Of a stretch of 64,000 bases of DNA, positions 11,084 to 19,096 are shown in pieces. The DNA is from an uncultured Clostridia bacterium (GTDB taxonomy: Bacteria; Bacillota; Peptococcia; Peptococcales; Peptococcaceae), in NCBI GenBank assembly GCA_944391625.1, contig CALXUG010000004.1:1-64000 (forward strand). The letters are read 5' to 3'. Under the pieces are notes generated by a model, which worked only from the letters and a program-made list of their open reading frames with translations, searched no databases and had not been told where the DNA came from. Positions within the stretch are counted from its first letter, which is position 1, and every line of letters begins with the position of its first letter. A program made the translations under genes and the position numbers.

Positions 11084-12076
11084 TCAAATAGTCAACGCAT
11101 TTTTTAGATCCTGTGCAGTGATGCCGACAGGACACTGCCAATGCAGTGCATCCCATTGAGCATGCTCCAACTGATAAGGGGTGTGCAGATTGGCCAATGC
11201 CAGCGATTTACAGGTCAGCGGTGCCGGAATAGGCTGATGGTCATGCAGCAGCTGCTGTAAGGCTGCGGTGCACTGACCGCATTCCAGACATTGCAGCAGT
11301 TTGCCCTTTCCATGGGAGAGCAGCTGACTGCGCCCGTTATCCAGCAGGATAATATGCACCTCTAAGGGGCCATGCATACCGCAGACGATAATCCCTTCAA
11401 TGTCACCGGTACGGCTGGGCCCTGTGATATAAGAATAATACACCGGCGGGTTCTGGCGGGAACCGGCGCTCCAGGCTACATGGATACTTTCCAGCGCAGC
11501 CTCGTTAGATGGATAAAGTTTTTCCAGCCCCATAACAGCCAGATGGCGGGTTGGGATATTGGAGACCAGGCGGCCGTTGCCCTGGTCTTCGGCTAAAATG
11601 ACGGTGCCGGTGTCGGCAGCAATGCCATCTGCGCCGGTAATCCCCCAATCTGCCTGGTCTGCTGCAGCTTTCATTTTTTGTTTGAGCGCTGGAAGCAGTT
11701 GCTCCGGCGGCACAGTCTGGCCCAGATATTGCTGTAGTGCTTGCACAATTTGAGATTGCTCCGTGTCATCTAGCGGCGCGCGGCGCGGATTGTAGTAAGG
11801 GCGTTCTAAAGTCTGTGCAACAACTGCTTCCAAGTCTGTCTGCATGGCCTGCGGGAGTATCTGCTGCAGGTGGATTTCTTCCAGTTCGGGCGCAAAGGTG
11901 CAGACGGTGTTTGTCTGTCTGCAAAGTTCACTGATGAGCGCAGCTGCTTCGGCAGCGTCTTGAGCTATATGAACGACACAGCCTTTTTCCGTTAATGTAT
12001 CGATGGCCTGTTTGAGCAGCCGGGTGTGCTGCTCTATCCGTTGCTGTGCCATAGTTTGAGCATGGTAACATGTCAT
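11084..12076 (-). CDS. LUD-domain protein, LutC-like
   Basis: LUD (lactate utilisation) domain protein of 330 residues. The signature WGITGADGIAADTGTVILAEDQGNGRLVS and the downstream HIILLDNGR block match LutC/YkgG. It probably assists the LutAB iron-sulfur complex that oxidises L-lactate to pyruvate. The ATG at 12076 has GGAGGCGGAG before it and overlaps the stop of the upstream lutB-lutA fusion (ATGA), so the two are translationally coupled. Oddity: near the C terminus it carries CLECGQC, a three-cysteine remnant of the ferredoxin motif present in the partner, without the fourth cysteine. Confidence 0.85.
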   Translation of the reverse strand: MTCYHAQTMAQQRIEQHTRLLKQAIDTLTEKGCVVHIAQDAAEAAALISELCRQTNTVCTFAPELEEIHLQQILPQAMQTDLEAVVAQTLERPYYNPRRAPLDDTEQSQIVQALQQYLGQTVPPEQLLPALKQKMKAAADQADWGITGADGIAADTGTVILAEDQGNGRLVSNIPTRHLAVMGLEKLYPSNEAALESIHVAWSAGSRQNPPVYYSYITGPSRTGDIEGIIVCGMHGPLEVHIILLDNGRSQLLSHGKGKLLQCLECGQCTAALQQLLHDHQPIPAPLTCKSLALANLHTPYQLEHAQWDALHWQCPVGITAQDLKNALTI

Positions 12077-14250
12077 TGATCTCCGCCTCCTTGTCGATAT
12101 GCTGCGGCTAACAGGCTGACCAGGTGAACAGCCTGCTGCTGACTGTGATTGCGGTGGAGTCCGTCTTTTAAATGCATCAGACATCCGGGACAGCCTGTGA
12201 CTGCATACTGGGCATTGGTGTCAGCAATCTGCGCGATTTTTTCGTCGTTGACACTGCGGGATACGTCATAATGAAACAGACTGAAACTGCCGCCAAAGCC
12301 GCAGCAGCTGTCCGGCGATTTCATTTCCTGCAAGGTCAGCCCCAGCTGCTGCAACAGTTGACGAGGTTCCTGGGAAATGTGCAGTCCGCGTATCAGATGG
12401 CAGGGATCATGCCAGGTGACGGTGCAGCTATCCTTTAACAATGGCGGCTGAATCTGCAGCACATGCACCAGATAATCGCTGAAATCAATCACTTTACGCT
12501 GTATGGCTTGATATTGTTCCAGCAGCTGTTGGTCTCCACAATCTGCCAGCAGCGTTTCCCACTGTTCTTTGACGGTGGTGGCGCAGGACGGGCAGAGAAA
12601 GATCAGATAATCATAATCTTCCGCGCTGAGAGCCTGGATATTTTTTTGCGCCATGGTGCGGGCTGCGGCAGTATCGCCGCTCATAATGGCAGGAAGACCG
12701 CAGCAGGCTTCCTGTGCAATGGTCAGCATCTGCACCTGGTTGGCCATGAGAATATCGTAACAGTCCACACCCAGCTGCGGGTAAGCATAATTGACCATGC
12801 AGCCGGCGAACAGCGCTACCCTTTGCCGCGGATGCTTTAGCGGCGCTTTGTTGCGCAGCCGTTCAGGCAGGGATTGACTGGATAAGGTGGGCAGCAGCCG
12901 TTCCTGTGGCATACCGGCTATGCCCAATTTTTCCAAATTAAAACGCAGATGTGCGTCCTGCTGCTGTTGCTTTAAGGCAATACCCTGTACTTGCCGGCCG
13001 ATTTTGGTCAAGGGCTTCAGTGCATTGGCGCCCAGTAAGGAAAAAACGGTATCTTTCATCCAACCGTTGCCTTCTGTGCGGGCTTTTTCTTCACGCAGCT
13101 GCAAAATCATCTGCGGTACGGGCATATGGAGCGGGCAGGTGTCGATACATCGCTGACAGCCGATACAGAGTGATAGGCCTGCTTCCTCCAGCTTTTCTGA
13201 TTGGTTGGTGTGAAAAGCAGTAAACACAGTGCCGCGGCCGCCGAGATATTTATAGCCGAATTGGTCGCCGATGGCGCTGTAAACCGGACAGGTGTTGAGA
13301 CAACTGCCGCAGTTCAGGCAATACAGAACCGACTGACAGCCGGCGTCAATGGCCTGTTGCCGTCCTTGCTTTAGTAAAATGACATGGACTGCTTGCGGCC
13401 CTTGCCCGCTCTGCAGAAAATCCATAGCCGGGTGGGAGAAATGGCTGACTCCGTCGATAATGGAAACATAAGTACCGATATCCTGTCCGCAGCCATAGGT
13501 GGAGGCGCTGCGCACAACGGTGAGACCGTCGGCAAAGTGGGGCACAATTTTTTCAATACCGGCGATGACGATATGGATAGACGGCATGCTGGTGACACAG
13601 CGAATATTGCCTTCGTTTTCAGTCAAAAAGACAGCGCCGGTGTCGGCTGCAATGGCATTGGCACCGGAGATGCCCACCTCTGCCTGCAAGAATACAGCAC
13701 GCAACGCACGACGAGCAGCACCTACTAATAATTCAGGATCGTCTGACAGTGTTTCCTGCAAATCCTGGGCCAAAAGTTGGGCGCATTCCACTCTGGCCAG
13801 ATGGCAGGCCGGTGCTAATGTGTGAGCCGATTTTCCCTTACCTTCCAATTGAGCTAGGCGATCACCCAGGTCGGTTTCGTAAACGGTGGCGCCTTGCTGC
13901 TGTAAACGGCTGGTGACGGCAATTTCTTTTCCGGTGTTGGTCTTGGATTTGACTACCAACCCATCGCCCACCAGGTTGGCAATATACTCTGCCGCCGCCT
14001 GATTATCCTCCGCCAGATATACCTGAAATCCCCGCTGTTCCATGGCGGCAATGGCCTGGGGCAGTAATTGATCCAGATTAGCAATGGCAGTTTCTTTTAT
14101 CTGCTGCAAAGCCGGTGACAGTTCGGGATGGGCCTGCACGGTGCGGACGATGCCGGGCCGCAGATGGTCGATGGTTGTATGTCGGCCAATCCAAGCAGGA
14201 TGATCCTGCAGTCCGGCGTTAATTTTTTGTTGTAATATCCCATTGGACAT
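12073..14250 (-). CDS. LutB-LutA fusion: LUD + 2x[4Fe-4S] + two CCG domains
   Basis: A 725-residue fusion. The first ~300 residues are a LUD domain (VGISGANAIAADTGAVFLTENEGN). Two ferredoxin-like motifs follow, CLNCGSCLNTCP and CIGCQRCIDTCP, as in LutB. The C-terminal ~280 residues carry two cysteine-rich CCG domains (FAGCMVNY...CCGLPA and HDPCHL...CCGFGGSF), as in LutA/GlpC/HdrB proteins. In Bacillus these are separate lutA and lutB genes. The likely role is electron transfer from lactate or a related 2-hydroxyacid. ATG 14250 follows GGAGGAATCACC. First gene of a two-gene operon with lutC. Confidence 0.88.
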   Translation of the reverse strand: MSNGILQQKINAGLQDHPAWIGRHTTIDHLRPGIVRTVQAHPELSPALQQIKETAIANLDQLLPQAIAAMEQRGFQVYLAEDNQAAAEYIANLVGDGLVVKSKTNTGKEIAVTSRLQQQGATVYETDLGDRLAQLEGKGKSAHTLAPACHLARVECAQLLAQDLQETLSDDPELLVGAARRALRAVFLQAEVGISGANAIAADTGAVFLTENEGNIRCVTSMPSIHIVIAGIEKIVPHFADGLTVVRSASTYGCGQDIGTYVSIIDGVSHFSHPAMDFLQSGQGPQAVHVILLKQGRQQAIDAGCQSVLYCLNCGSCLNTCPVYSAIGDQFGYKYLGGRGTVFTAFHTNQSEKLEEAGLSLCIGCQRCIDTCPLHMPVPQMILQLREEKARTEGNGWMKDTVFSLLGANALKPLTKIGRQVQGIALKQQQQDAHLRFNLEKLGIAGMPQERLLPTLSSQSLPERLRNKAPLKHPRQRVALFAGCMVNYAYPQLGVDCYDILMANQVQMLTIAQEACCGLPAIMSGDTAAARTMAQKNIQALSAEDYDYLIFLCPSCATTVKEQWETLLADCGDQQLLEQYQAIQRKVIDFSDYLVHVLQIQPPLLKDSCTVTWHDPCHLIRGLHISQEPRQLLQQLGLTLQEMKSPDSCCGFGGSFSLFHYDVSRSVNDEKIAQIADTNAQYAVTGCPGCLMHLKDGLHRNHSQQQAVHLVSLLAAAYRQGGGDQ

Positions 14251-14295
14251 GGTGATTCCTCCATTTTCCATTGATATTGATTGTCAGAACATTTT

Positions 14296-14321
14296 CACAA
14301 TCACTTGTAGATTTGATTGTG
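14296..14321. promoter_or_regulatory. Inverted repeat, candidate operator of the lut operon
   Basis: Perfect dyad CACAATCA-N10-TGATTGTG about 45-70 bp upstream of the lutBA start, where a repressor such as a LutR-type GntR protein could bind. No regulator gene is adjacent. Confidence 0.45.
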
Positions 14322-14480
14322 GAAAGGTTAGAAAGGTTAAAAAAGATTCTGAGCAAAAGTATAGCACAAATTTATGATTATCGTTCCAATTTTTTTCGGA
14401 AACCGGAAAGTGTTCTGTATACAAGATGAGAGTTGTTGTGCTGCGGATATATTTCATAATAAGAGAATTGAGGTAAGACG

Positions 14481-14745
14481 GTGTAAAATTTTGTAGAAAA
14501 CTGTGATAAATAAATCCGGTTATGTGTAAGTTTCATCGGGCAATATCTGTTGCAGCGTCCACACGCTGCTCTGGACAGTAGCTGCACGTATTTTTGTCGC
14601 ATTGGACTCCGTCCAGCTCCATAAAATACGTTTGCCACAGTCCATCCAGAGGTGGACTTTCTGCAAAGAGATTGCCCTCTTGCAGGTCTGGGAAACGTTA
14701 GGACAGAGTTATCTTTTTTCTACAGTTAATTTACACGATGATTGG
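14481..14745 (+). repeat. Dispersed hairpin repeat (family A), full copy
   Basis: Full copy. It begins GTGTAAAATTTT, then a GCAGCG/CGCTGC hairpin, an 8-bp CGTATTTT/AAAATACG stem enclosing TGGACTCCGTCCA, then the GTCCA/TGGAC and AAGAG/CTCTT hairpins and the T-rich tail. Very similar to 28647-28872. No convincing open reading frame; the apparent frames translate the repeat itself. Confidence 0.85.
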
Positions 14746-14756
14746 GCAAGTGCATA

Positions 14757-14785
14757 TTGACAGGAAAAAGGCTGCTTGCTATACT
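14757..14785 (+). promoter_or_regulatory. Sigma-A promoter of the thi operon
   Basis: TTGACA, 17-bp spacer, TATACT. It begins just after the repeat tail and reads into the terminator at 14810. Confidence 0.75.
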
Positions 14786-14809
14786 AGAACGCAGATAGCT
14801 TGTTGTAGA

Positions 14810-14869
14810 ACAGGGCATAAAATGGGGAGCACCACCCGGGGTGTTTTCTTTTTTATGCCCTGTTTTTGT
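14810..14869 (+). terminator. Intrinsic terminator in the thi leader
   Basis: Perfect 13-bp stem ACAGGGCATAAAA / TTTTATGCCCTGT with an inner CACC/GGTG hairpin and a TTTTGTTTT tract. It lies between the promoter and thiS. I see no TPP (thi-box) aptamer upstream of it, only about 20 nt of leader. Confidence 0.85.
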
Positions 14870-14938
14870 TTTATCTATATTGATTTTAACAAAAAAGAGT
14901 TGCACATGAGTGCAAACCGGATACGAGGTGATAGCACA

Positions 14939-15133
14939 TTGCAGATTAATGGAGCAGCTGTGACAGTGGCAAAAGGTATGACACTGCTGGCGTATTTGAC
15001 AGAGCAGCAGTATGTATTGGAACGGATTGCCGTGGAATACAACGGCAATATCGTGCAGCGTGAGCAATATGGCAAGATTGTATTGCAAGAAGAAGATTAT
15101 ATTGAAATTGTCAGTTTTGTAGGCGGTGGTTGA
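14939..15133 (+). CDS. thiS: Sulfur carrier protein ThiS
   Basis: Ubiquitin-fold sulfur carrier of 64 residues ending in the required Gly-Gly (SFVGGG). It is adenylated by ThiF and carries sulfur as a thiocarboxylate to ThiG. The TTG at 14939 is preferred: it has GAGGTG 8 nt upstream and gives the usual MQINGAAV start. An ATG at 14906 would add 11 residues with no ribosome site. First gene of thiSFGHE. Confidence 0.9.
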   Translation: MQINGAAVTVAKGMTLLAYLTEQQYVLERIAVEYNGNIVQREQYGKIVLQEEDYIEIVSFVGGG

Positions 15134-15134
15134 G

Positions 15135-15929
15135 ATGGAAGTGGTGATAAACGGCAAGAAGACAGAAACCAGCTGCTGTTATTTACAGGAGTTGGTGGCT
15201 GGGCAGCAGGGCCAGACGTTGCTTTATAATGGCTATCAAACAGAAGAGAACCTGCCCTTGCAGGCAGGCGATCAGATCGTCATTCTGCCCAGGGGCGTTA
15301 TGCCTGACAGGGACAGCTGGGAATCTATGCTGGCAGCTCGTCATACGCCGCCGGTGCATGAGCGTATTCGGCAGGGCGCAGTGGCCATTGCCGGACTGGG
15401 AGGTTTGGGCTCTCATATCGCCGTGATGTTGGCGCGGGCAGGAATTGGAAAGCTGCTGCTGGTGGATTTTGATACAGTGGAAATCAGCAATTTGAATCGG
15501 CAGCATTATACAGTGCGGCATTTGGGTATGCCCAAAACAGAAGCGTTGGCCATGCAGCTGCAGGAAATCAATCCCTTTGTGCAGATTACAACTAAGCAAA
15601 CGACGGTGTGCGCTGAAAATGCTGCCCCATTATTTGCTGATTGGCCGCTGGTGTGCGAAGCTTTTGACAATCCAGCCGCCAAAGCCATGCTGGTTAATAC
15701 GCTGTTGGCTGACGGACAGAAACAAATTGTAGCTGCCTCCGGCATGGCCGGGTATGGCAGCGCCAATCAGATTCAGACTGTGCGCAAAATGAAAGGGTTG
15801 TATCTTTGCGGCGATGAAAAAAGCGAGGCTGTGGTGGGGCAGAGCCTGATGGCGCCAAGGGTGCAGATTTGCGCCGGACATCAGGCCAATATGGTGCTGC
15901 GATTGTTATTGGGACTCACAACACCCTGA
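15135..15929 (+). CDS. thiF: ThiS adenylyltransferase ThiF with N-terminal ubiquitin-like extension
   Basis: E1-like enzyme that adenylates the ThiS C-terminal glycine. GLGGLGS (residues 87-93) and DFDTVEISNLNRQ mark the ATP-binding Rossmann fold. The first ~60 residues (MEVVINGKKTE...LPLQAGDQIVILPRG) look like a second ThiS-like beta-grasp domain, a layout I recognise from clostridial ThiF. At 264 residues it lacks the CxxC zinc pairs of longer MoeB-type enzymes. ATG 15135 overlaps the thiS stop region; a GTG at 15126 is an alternative. Confidence 0.88.
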   Translation: MEVVINGKKTETSCCYLQELVAGQQGQTLLYNGYQTEENLPLQAGDQIVILPRGVMPDRDSWESMLAARHTPPVHERIRQGAVAIAGLGGLGSHIAVMLARAGIGKLLLVDFDTVEISNLNRQHYTVRHLGMPKTEALAMQLQEINPFVQITTKQTTVCAENAAPLFADWPLVCEAFDNPAAKAMLVNTLLADGQKQIVAASGMAGYGSANQIQTVRKMKGLYLCGDEKSEAVVGQSLMAPRVQICAGHQANMVLRLLLGLTTP

Positions 15930-15991
15930 TGAAAATGATTGGCAACGTAGAAATATACTGAAATGAAAATAAGAACAGGAGAGATGTACAG

Positions 15992-16759
15992 ATGCAGGAT
16001 CCATTGGTGATAGGCGGACATAGTTTTCAGTCCCGGTTTATTTTAGGCTCAGGGAAGTTTTCATTGGATTTGATTCAGGCAGTGGCAGAGCAGGGTGGTG
16101 CTCAGATGATCACACTGGCTTTGCGGCGGGCCAACACAGGAGGTGCTGCGGATGTTTTAGAATATATTCCCAAGGGACTAACCTTATTGCCCAATACCTC
16201 CGGCGCCCGCACAGCGGAAGAAGCGGTGCGGATCGCCCGTCTGGCCAGAGCCATTGGCTGCGGCGATTTTGTGAAAGTGGAAGTGATTCGGGACAGTAAA
16301 TATTTGCTGCCCGATAATTATGAAACCATTCGTGCCACAGAGATGCTGGCCAAAGAAGGATTTTTGGTGCTGCCATATATGTATCCCGACCTGAATGTAG
16401 CCCGCTCTTTACAGGATGTCGGTGCAGCAGCAGTGATGCCGCTGGCAGCGCCTATTGGCAGCAACAAAGGGCTGCTGACCAAGGAATTTATACAAATTTT
16501 AGTAGATGAAATCGATCTGCCTGTGATTGTAGATGCCGGAATTGGGCGGCCATCGCAGGCCTGTGAAGCCATGGAGCTGGGGGTAGATGCCATTATGGCC
16601 AATACTGCCATCGCCACTGCCGGTAACGTGAAGCAAATGGCAGCGGCATTCCGGTTGGCTATTGAAGCAGGCCGTCAGGCCTATCTTTCCGGTTTGGGGC
16701 GGGTGTTGGAAGGTCGCGCAGAGGCCTCCAGTCCATTGACCGGTTTTTTGGAGGCGTGA
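15992..16759 (+). CDS. thiG: Thiazole synthase ThiG
   Basis: Makes the thiazole ring from deoxyxylulose-5-phosphate, dehydroglycine and ThiS thiocarboxylate. TIM-barrel protein of 255 residues with the family N terminus ([10 protein letters not shown]), FVKVEVI (Schiff-base lysine region, about residue 95) and the phosphate-binding [10 protein letters not shown] and MANTAIA segments. RBS AGGAGAG before ATG 15992. The dehydroglycine should come from ThiH, the next gene. Confidence 0.95.
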   Translation: MQDPLVIGGHSFQSRFILGSGKFSLDLIQAVAEQGGAQMITLALRRANTGGAADVLEYIPKGLTLLPNTSGARTAEEAVRIARLARAIGCGDFVKVEVIRDSKYLLPDNYETIRATEMLAKEGFLVLPYMYPDLNVARSLQDVGAAAVMPLAAPIGSNKGLLTKEFIQILVDEIDLPVIVDAGIGRPSQACEAMELGVDAIMANTAIATAGNVKQMAAAFRLAIEAGRQAYLSGLGRVLEGRAEASSPLTGFLEA

Positions 16760-17917
16760 ATGATGAACTTAAATGCCATTGACCCTATGGGTTATCTGCC
16801 GGATATGGAGCAGATTCAGTCAGATATTTTGGAAAAAGTGCTGCGCCGTACAGAAGTATATCAGTATCAGGACTATACTGCCGCTGATGTACAGCGGGCA
16901 TTAGCAAAAGACAGCTGCAGTATTGATGATTTTGCGGCCCTGCTTTCACCGGCGGCGCTGCCGTTTTTGGAACAGATGGCGCAAAAAGCCCAGCGGGAAA
17001 CAAGAAAACACTTTGGCAGCTCCGTTTGCTTATTTACGCCATTGTATATTGCCAATTATTGTGAGAATCATTGCGTCTACTGCGGTTTCAACTGTCATAA
17101 TCATATTTTGCGGGCCAAGCTTTCAGAAGAAGAAATTGAGCAGGAGCTGCAAGCCATTGCAGCTACCGGACTGCAGGAAATTTTGCTGCTTACCGGGGAA
17201 TCCAGAGCAGCTTCCAGTGTAGACTATATTGGTCAGGCAGTTTCGCTGGCCAGTAAATATTTTAAAAATGTAGGCATTGAAATTTATCCGTTAAACAGCG
17301 ATGAGTATGCTCATCTGCATCAATGCGGCGCTGATTTTGTTTCAGTTTATCAGGAAACCTATCATCCGGAGCGGTATGCACAGGTACATTTGAGCGGCCA
17401 TAAACGGGTTTTCCCTTATCGTTTTTATGCGCAGGAACGAGCGCTTATGGGTGGTATGCGGGGTGTTGCCTTTGGAGCATTGCTGGGACTGGATGATTTC
17501 CGCAAGGATGCTTTTTCTGCCGGGCTGCATGCTTACTATACCCAGCAGAAATATCCCCAGGCAGAAATATCTTTTTCCTGTCCGCGTATGCGGCCTTATA
17601 TCAACGGTGCGGATAATAATCCCAATGATGTGCATGAACCGCAGCTGCTGCAGGTTATGCTGGCATATCGTCTGTTTTTGCCTTTTGCAGGTATTACCAT
17701 TTCTACAAGGGAACGGGCCGGATTCCGGGACAATGTGGTAGGTATGTGCGCCACCAAAATATCCGCCGGTGTTCGAGTTGGTGTAGGCGGTCATGAAGAG
17801 GAGCAAAAGGGCGACGAACAGTTTGAAATTTCCGATCCGCGCAGTGTGGAAGAAGTGGACGCCATGCTGCGGCAAAAAGGATTACAGCCGGTTTATATTG
17901 ATTATGTGAGGGTATAA
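16760..17917 (+). CDS. thiH: 2-iminoacetate synthase ThiH (radical SAM)
   Basis: Radical SAM tyrosine lyase that produces dehydroglycine (2-iminoacetate) for ThiG in anaerobes. The cluster-binding CENHCVYC motif has C101, C105 and C108. The downstream blocks LLLTGESRAASSVDYIG and SFSCPRMRPY and a C-terminal VGGHEEEQKGDEQFEI region are typical. At 385 residues it is full length. The ATG overlaps the thiG stop; a second ATG is three bases later. Its presence instead of ThiO fits an anaerobe. Confidence 0.95.
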   Translation: MMNLNAIDPMGYLPDMEQIQSDILEKVLRRTEVYQYQDYTAADVQRALAKDSCSIDDFAALLSPAALPFLEQMAQKAQRETRKHFGSSVCLFTPLYIANYCENHCVYCGFNCHNHILRAKLSEEEIEQELQAIAATGLQEILLLTGESRAASSVDYIGQAVSLASKYFKNVGIEIYPLNSDEYAHLHQCGADFVSVYQETYHPERYAQVHLSGHKRVFPYRFYAQERALMGGMRGVAFGALLGLDDFRKDAFSAGLHAYYTQQKYPQAEISFSCPRMRPYINGADNNPNDVHEPQLLQVMLAYRLFLPFAGITISTRERAGFRDNVVGMCATKISAGVRVGVGGHEEEQKGDEQFEISDPRSVEEVDAMLRQKGLQPVYIDYVRV

Positions 17918-17919
17918 CC

Positions 17920-18492
17920 ATGGAATTGATTGCGGTAACCAATCGGAAGTTATGCCATCGGGATTTTTTACAGCAGTTGTATGAATTGGCCAATGCGCAG
18001 ATTGCGGCCATTATTTTACGAGAAAAGGATTTATCGGAGGAGGAATATCTGCAGTTGGCATATCAATGTCAGCAAGTATTGCAGCCTACCGCAGTTCCAT
18101 TGATTTTGAATGGACATATTGCAGCGGCGCGGCAGTTGGGGATTGATGCAGTGCAGTTATCCTATCAGGATTTTGCTGCACAAAGACAACAGCTGCAGGA
18201 TTTTTCCCGCGTGCTGGTGTCGGTGCATAGTGTGCAGGAAGGGCAGCAGGCTGTACAGTGGGGAGCTCATGCTCTGATTGCAGGGCATATCTTTCCCACA
18301 GACTGCAAAAAAGGAGTTGCCCCCAGAGGGATGTCTTTTTTAGAACAGGTTTGTGATGCGGTAACAGTGCCGGTATATGCCATTGGCGGTATTACCGCTG
18401 ACACGCTGCCTTTGGTGCAGCAAAGTAAAGCAGCCGGTGCTTGCATCATGAGCCAGGCCATGCAGGAAAAATTTTTCTGGTTTCCGTATTGA
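17920..18492 (+). CDS. thiE: ThiE/TenI-like thiamine phosphate synthase
   Basis: TIM-barrel protein of 190 residues starting 2 nt after thiH. VQLSYQDF, VSVHSVQEG, AGHIFPTDCKKG and the phosphate-loop IGGIT are the ThiE/TenI family marks. ThiE joins HMP-PP and thiazole phosphate; TenI lacks that activity but shares the fold. The sequence is short, so a TenI assignment cannot be excluded. Last gene of the operon; its stop codon overlaps the -35 of the following tRNA promoter. Confidence 0.8.
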   Translation: MELIAVTNRKLCHRDFLQQLYELANAQIAAIILREKDLSEEEYLQLAYQCQQVLQPTAVPLILNGHIAAARQLGIDAVQLSYQDFAAQRQQLQDFSRVLVSVHSVQEGQQAVQWGAHALIAGHIFPTDCKKGVAPRGMSFLEQVCDAVTVPVYAIGGITADTLPLVQQSKAAGACIMSQAMQEKFFWFPY

Positions 18493-18517
18493 CAATCACA
18501 ATAGAAGGTATTAAACT
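18489..18517 (+). promoter_or_regulatory. Candidate promoter of tRNA-Pro
   Basis: TTGACA (overlapping the thiE stop), 17-bp spacer, TAAACT, 37 bp before the tRNA. Confidence 0.6.
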
Positions 18518-18553
18518 ATATAAGGTCAGATAGGTACTACCTTCTATTGGTAT

Positions 18554-18627
18554 CGGGATGTAGCGCAGCTTGGTAGCGCGATTGCTTCGGGAGCAATAGG
18601 CCGCAGGTTCGAATCCTGTCATCCCGA
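18554..18627 (+). tRNA. tRNA-Pro (anticodon CGG)
   Basis: Cloverleaf of 74 nt: acceptor CGGGATG/CATCCCG with discriminator A, anticodon stem ATTGC/GCAAT enclosing TTCGGGA (anticodon CGG), T arm GCAGG-TTCGAAT-CCTGT. CCA is not encoded. Confidence 0.96.
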
Positions 18628-18636
18628 TTGATAAAA

Positions 18637-18687
18637 GAAAAGCCCTGAATGCGTATTTCGCTTAACAATGCGCATTTGGGGCTTTTT
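18637..18687 (+). terminator. Terminator after tRNA-Pro
   Basis: AAAAGCCCTGAATGCG pairs with CGCATTTGGGGCTTTT, followed by T residues. Confidence 0.8.
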
Positions 18688-18744
18688 CTGTGTTTAGAAA
18701 ATTGGAATAAAGGTTTCTATTTTTAACTGAAATCCATTCGCAAG

Positions 18745-18810
18745 CTATACTGCAATAAAGGTGCAAATTCCGTTTGTAACTACTGTTTCCAACGGTTTTT
18801 CTATATTCAT
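18745..18810 (-). CDS. Possible 21-residue peptide
   Basis: On the minus strand an AAAGGAG ribosome site lies 10 nt before an ATG opening a 21-codon frame (begins MNIEKPLE, ends CTFIAV). It has one cysteine followed by hydrophobic residues, which recalls AgrD-type or other signalling peptides, but no processing partner is adjacent. Nothing else is recognisable in 18690-19040. Real translation is uncertain. Confidence 0.25.
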   Translation of the reverse strand: MNIEKPLETVVTNGICTFIAV

Positions 18811-19044
18811 ATCATGCACGCTCCTTTTGTTTCGGATTGCCATTGGGTTTGAATTTTTCCTATAAATTATCGAGAAAAGTCCATTTTTGAATATGGTTTT
18901 ACACTGCGCTACATATAGCGATATTTCTGTTTTAGATAGTATAAACGTTTCTTTGACATTACTATAACATAATGGTTAAAAAACACAGCAAAAAGTTTAG
19001 GGAACAAAAATATTTTTTCGGTGGCATGAAAATGCAGCTTCTTT

Positions 19045-19074
19045 CGCATACTTTTTTTTTCTGGTGGAATACTA
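19045..19074 (+). promoter_or_regulatory. Sigma-G-like forespore promoter of spoVA operon
   Basis: CGCATA, 17-bp spacer, AATACTA (6 of 7 to the CATACTA -10 of sigma-G). spoVA is a sigma-G operon in Bacillus. The implied leader is short, about 16 nt to the ATG. Confidence 0.45.
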
Positions 19075-19096
19075 CCATCACAAGGAGGCGGAAGCA

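Noticed and set aside
14738-14938. Extending ThiS upstream to 14738 or 14906.
   Set aside because: The longer forms cross the terminator or lack a ribosome site; the TTG at 14939 gives a standard ThiS.
14700-14940. A TPP riboswitch before thiS.
   Set aside because: The GGGGAGCACC segment is part of a terminator stem and no CUGAGA-type aptamer core is present.
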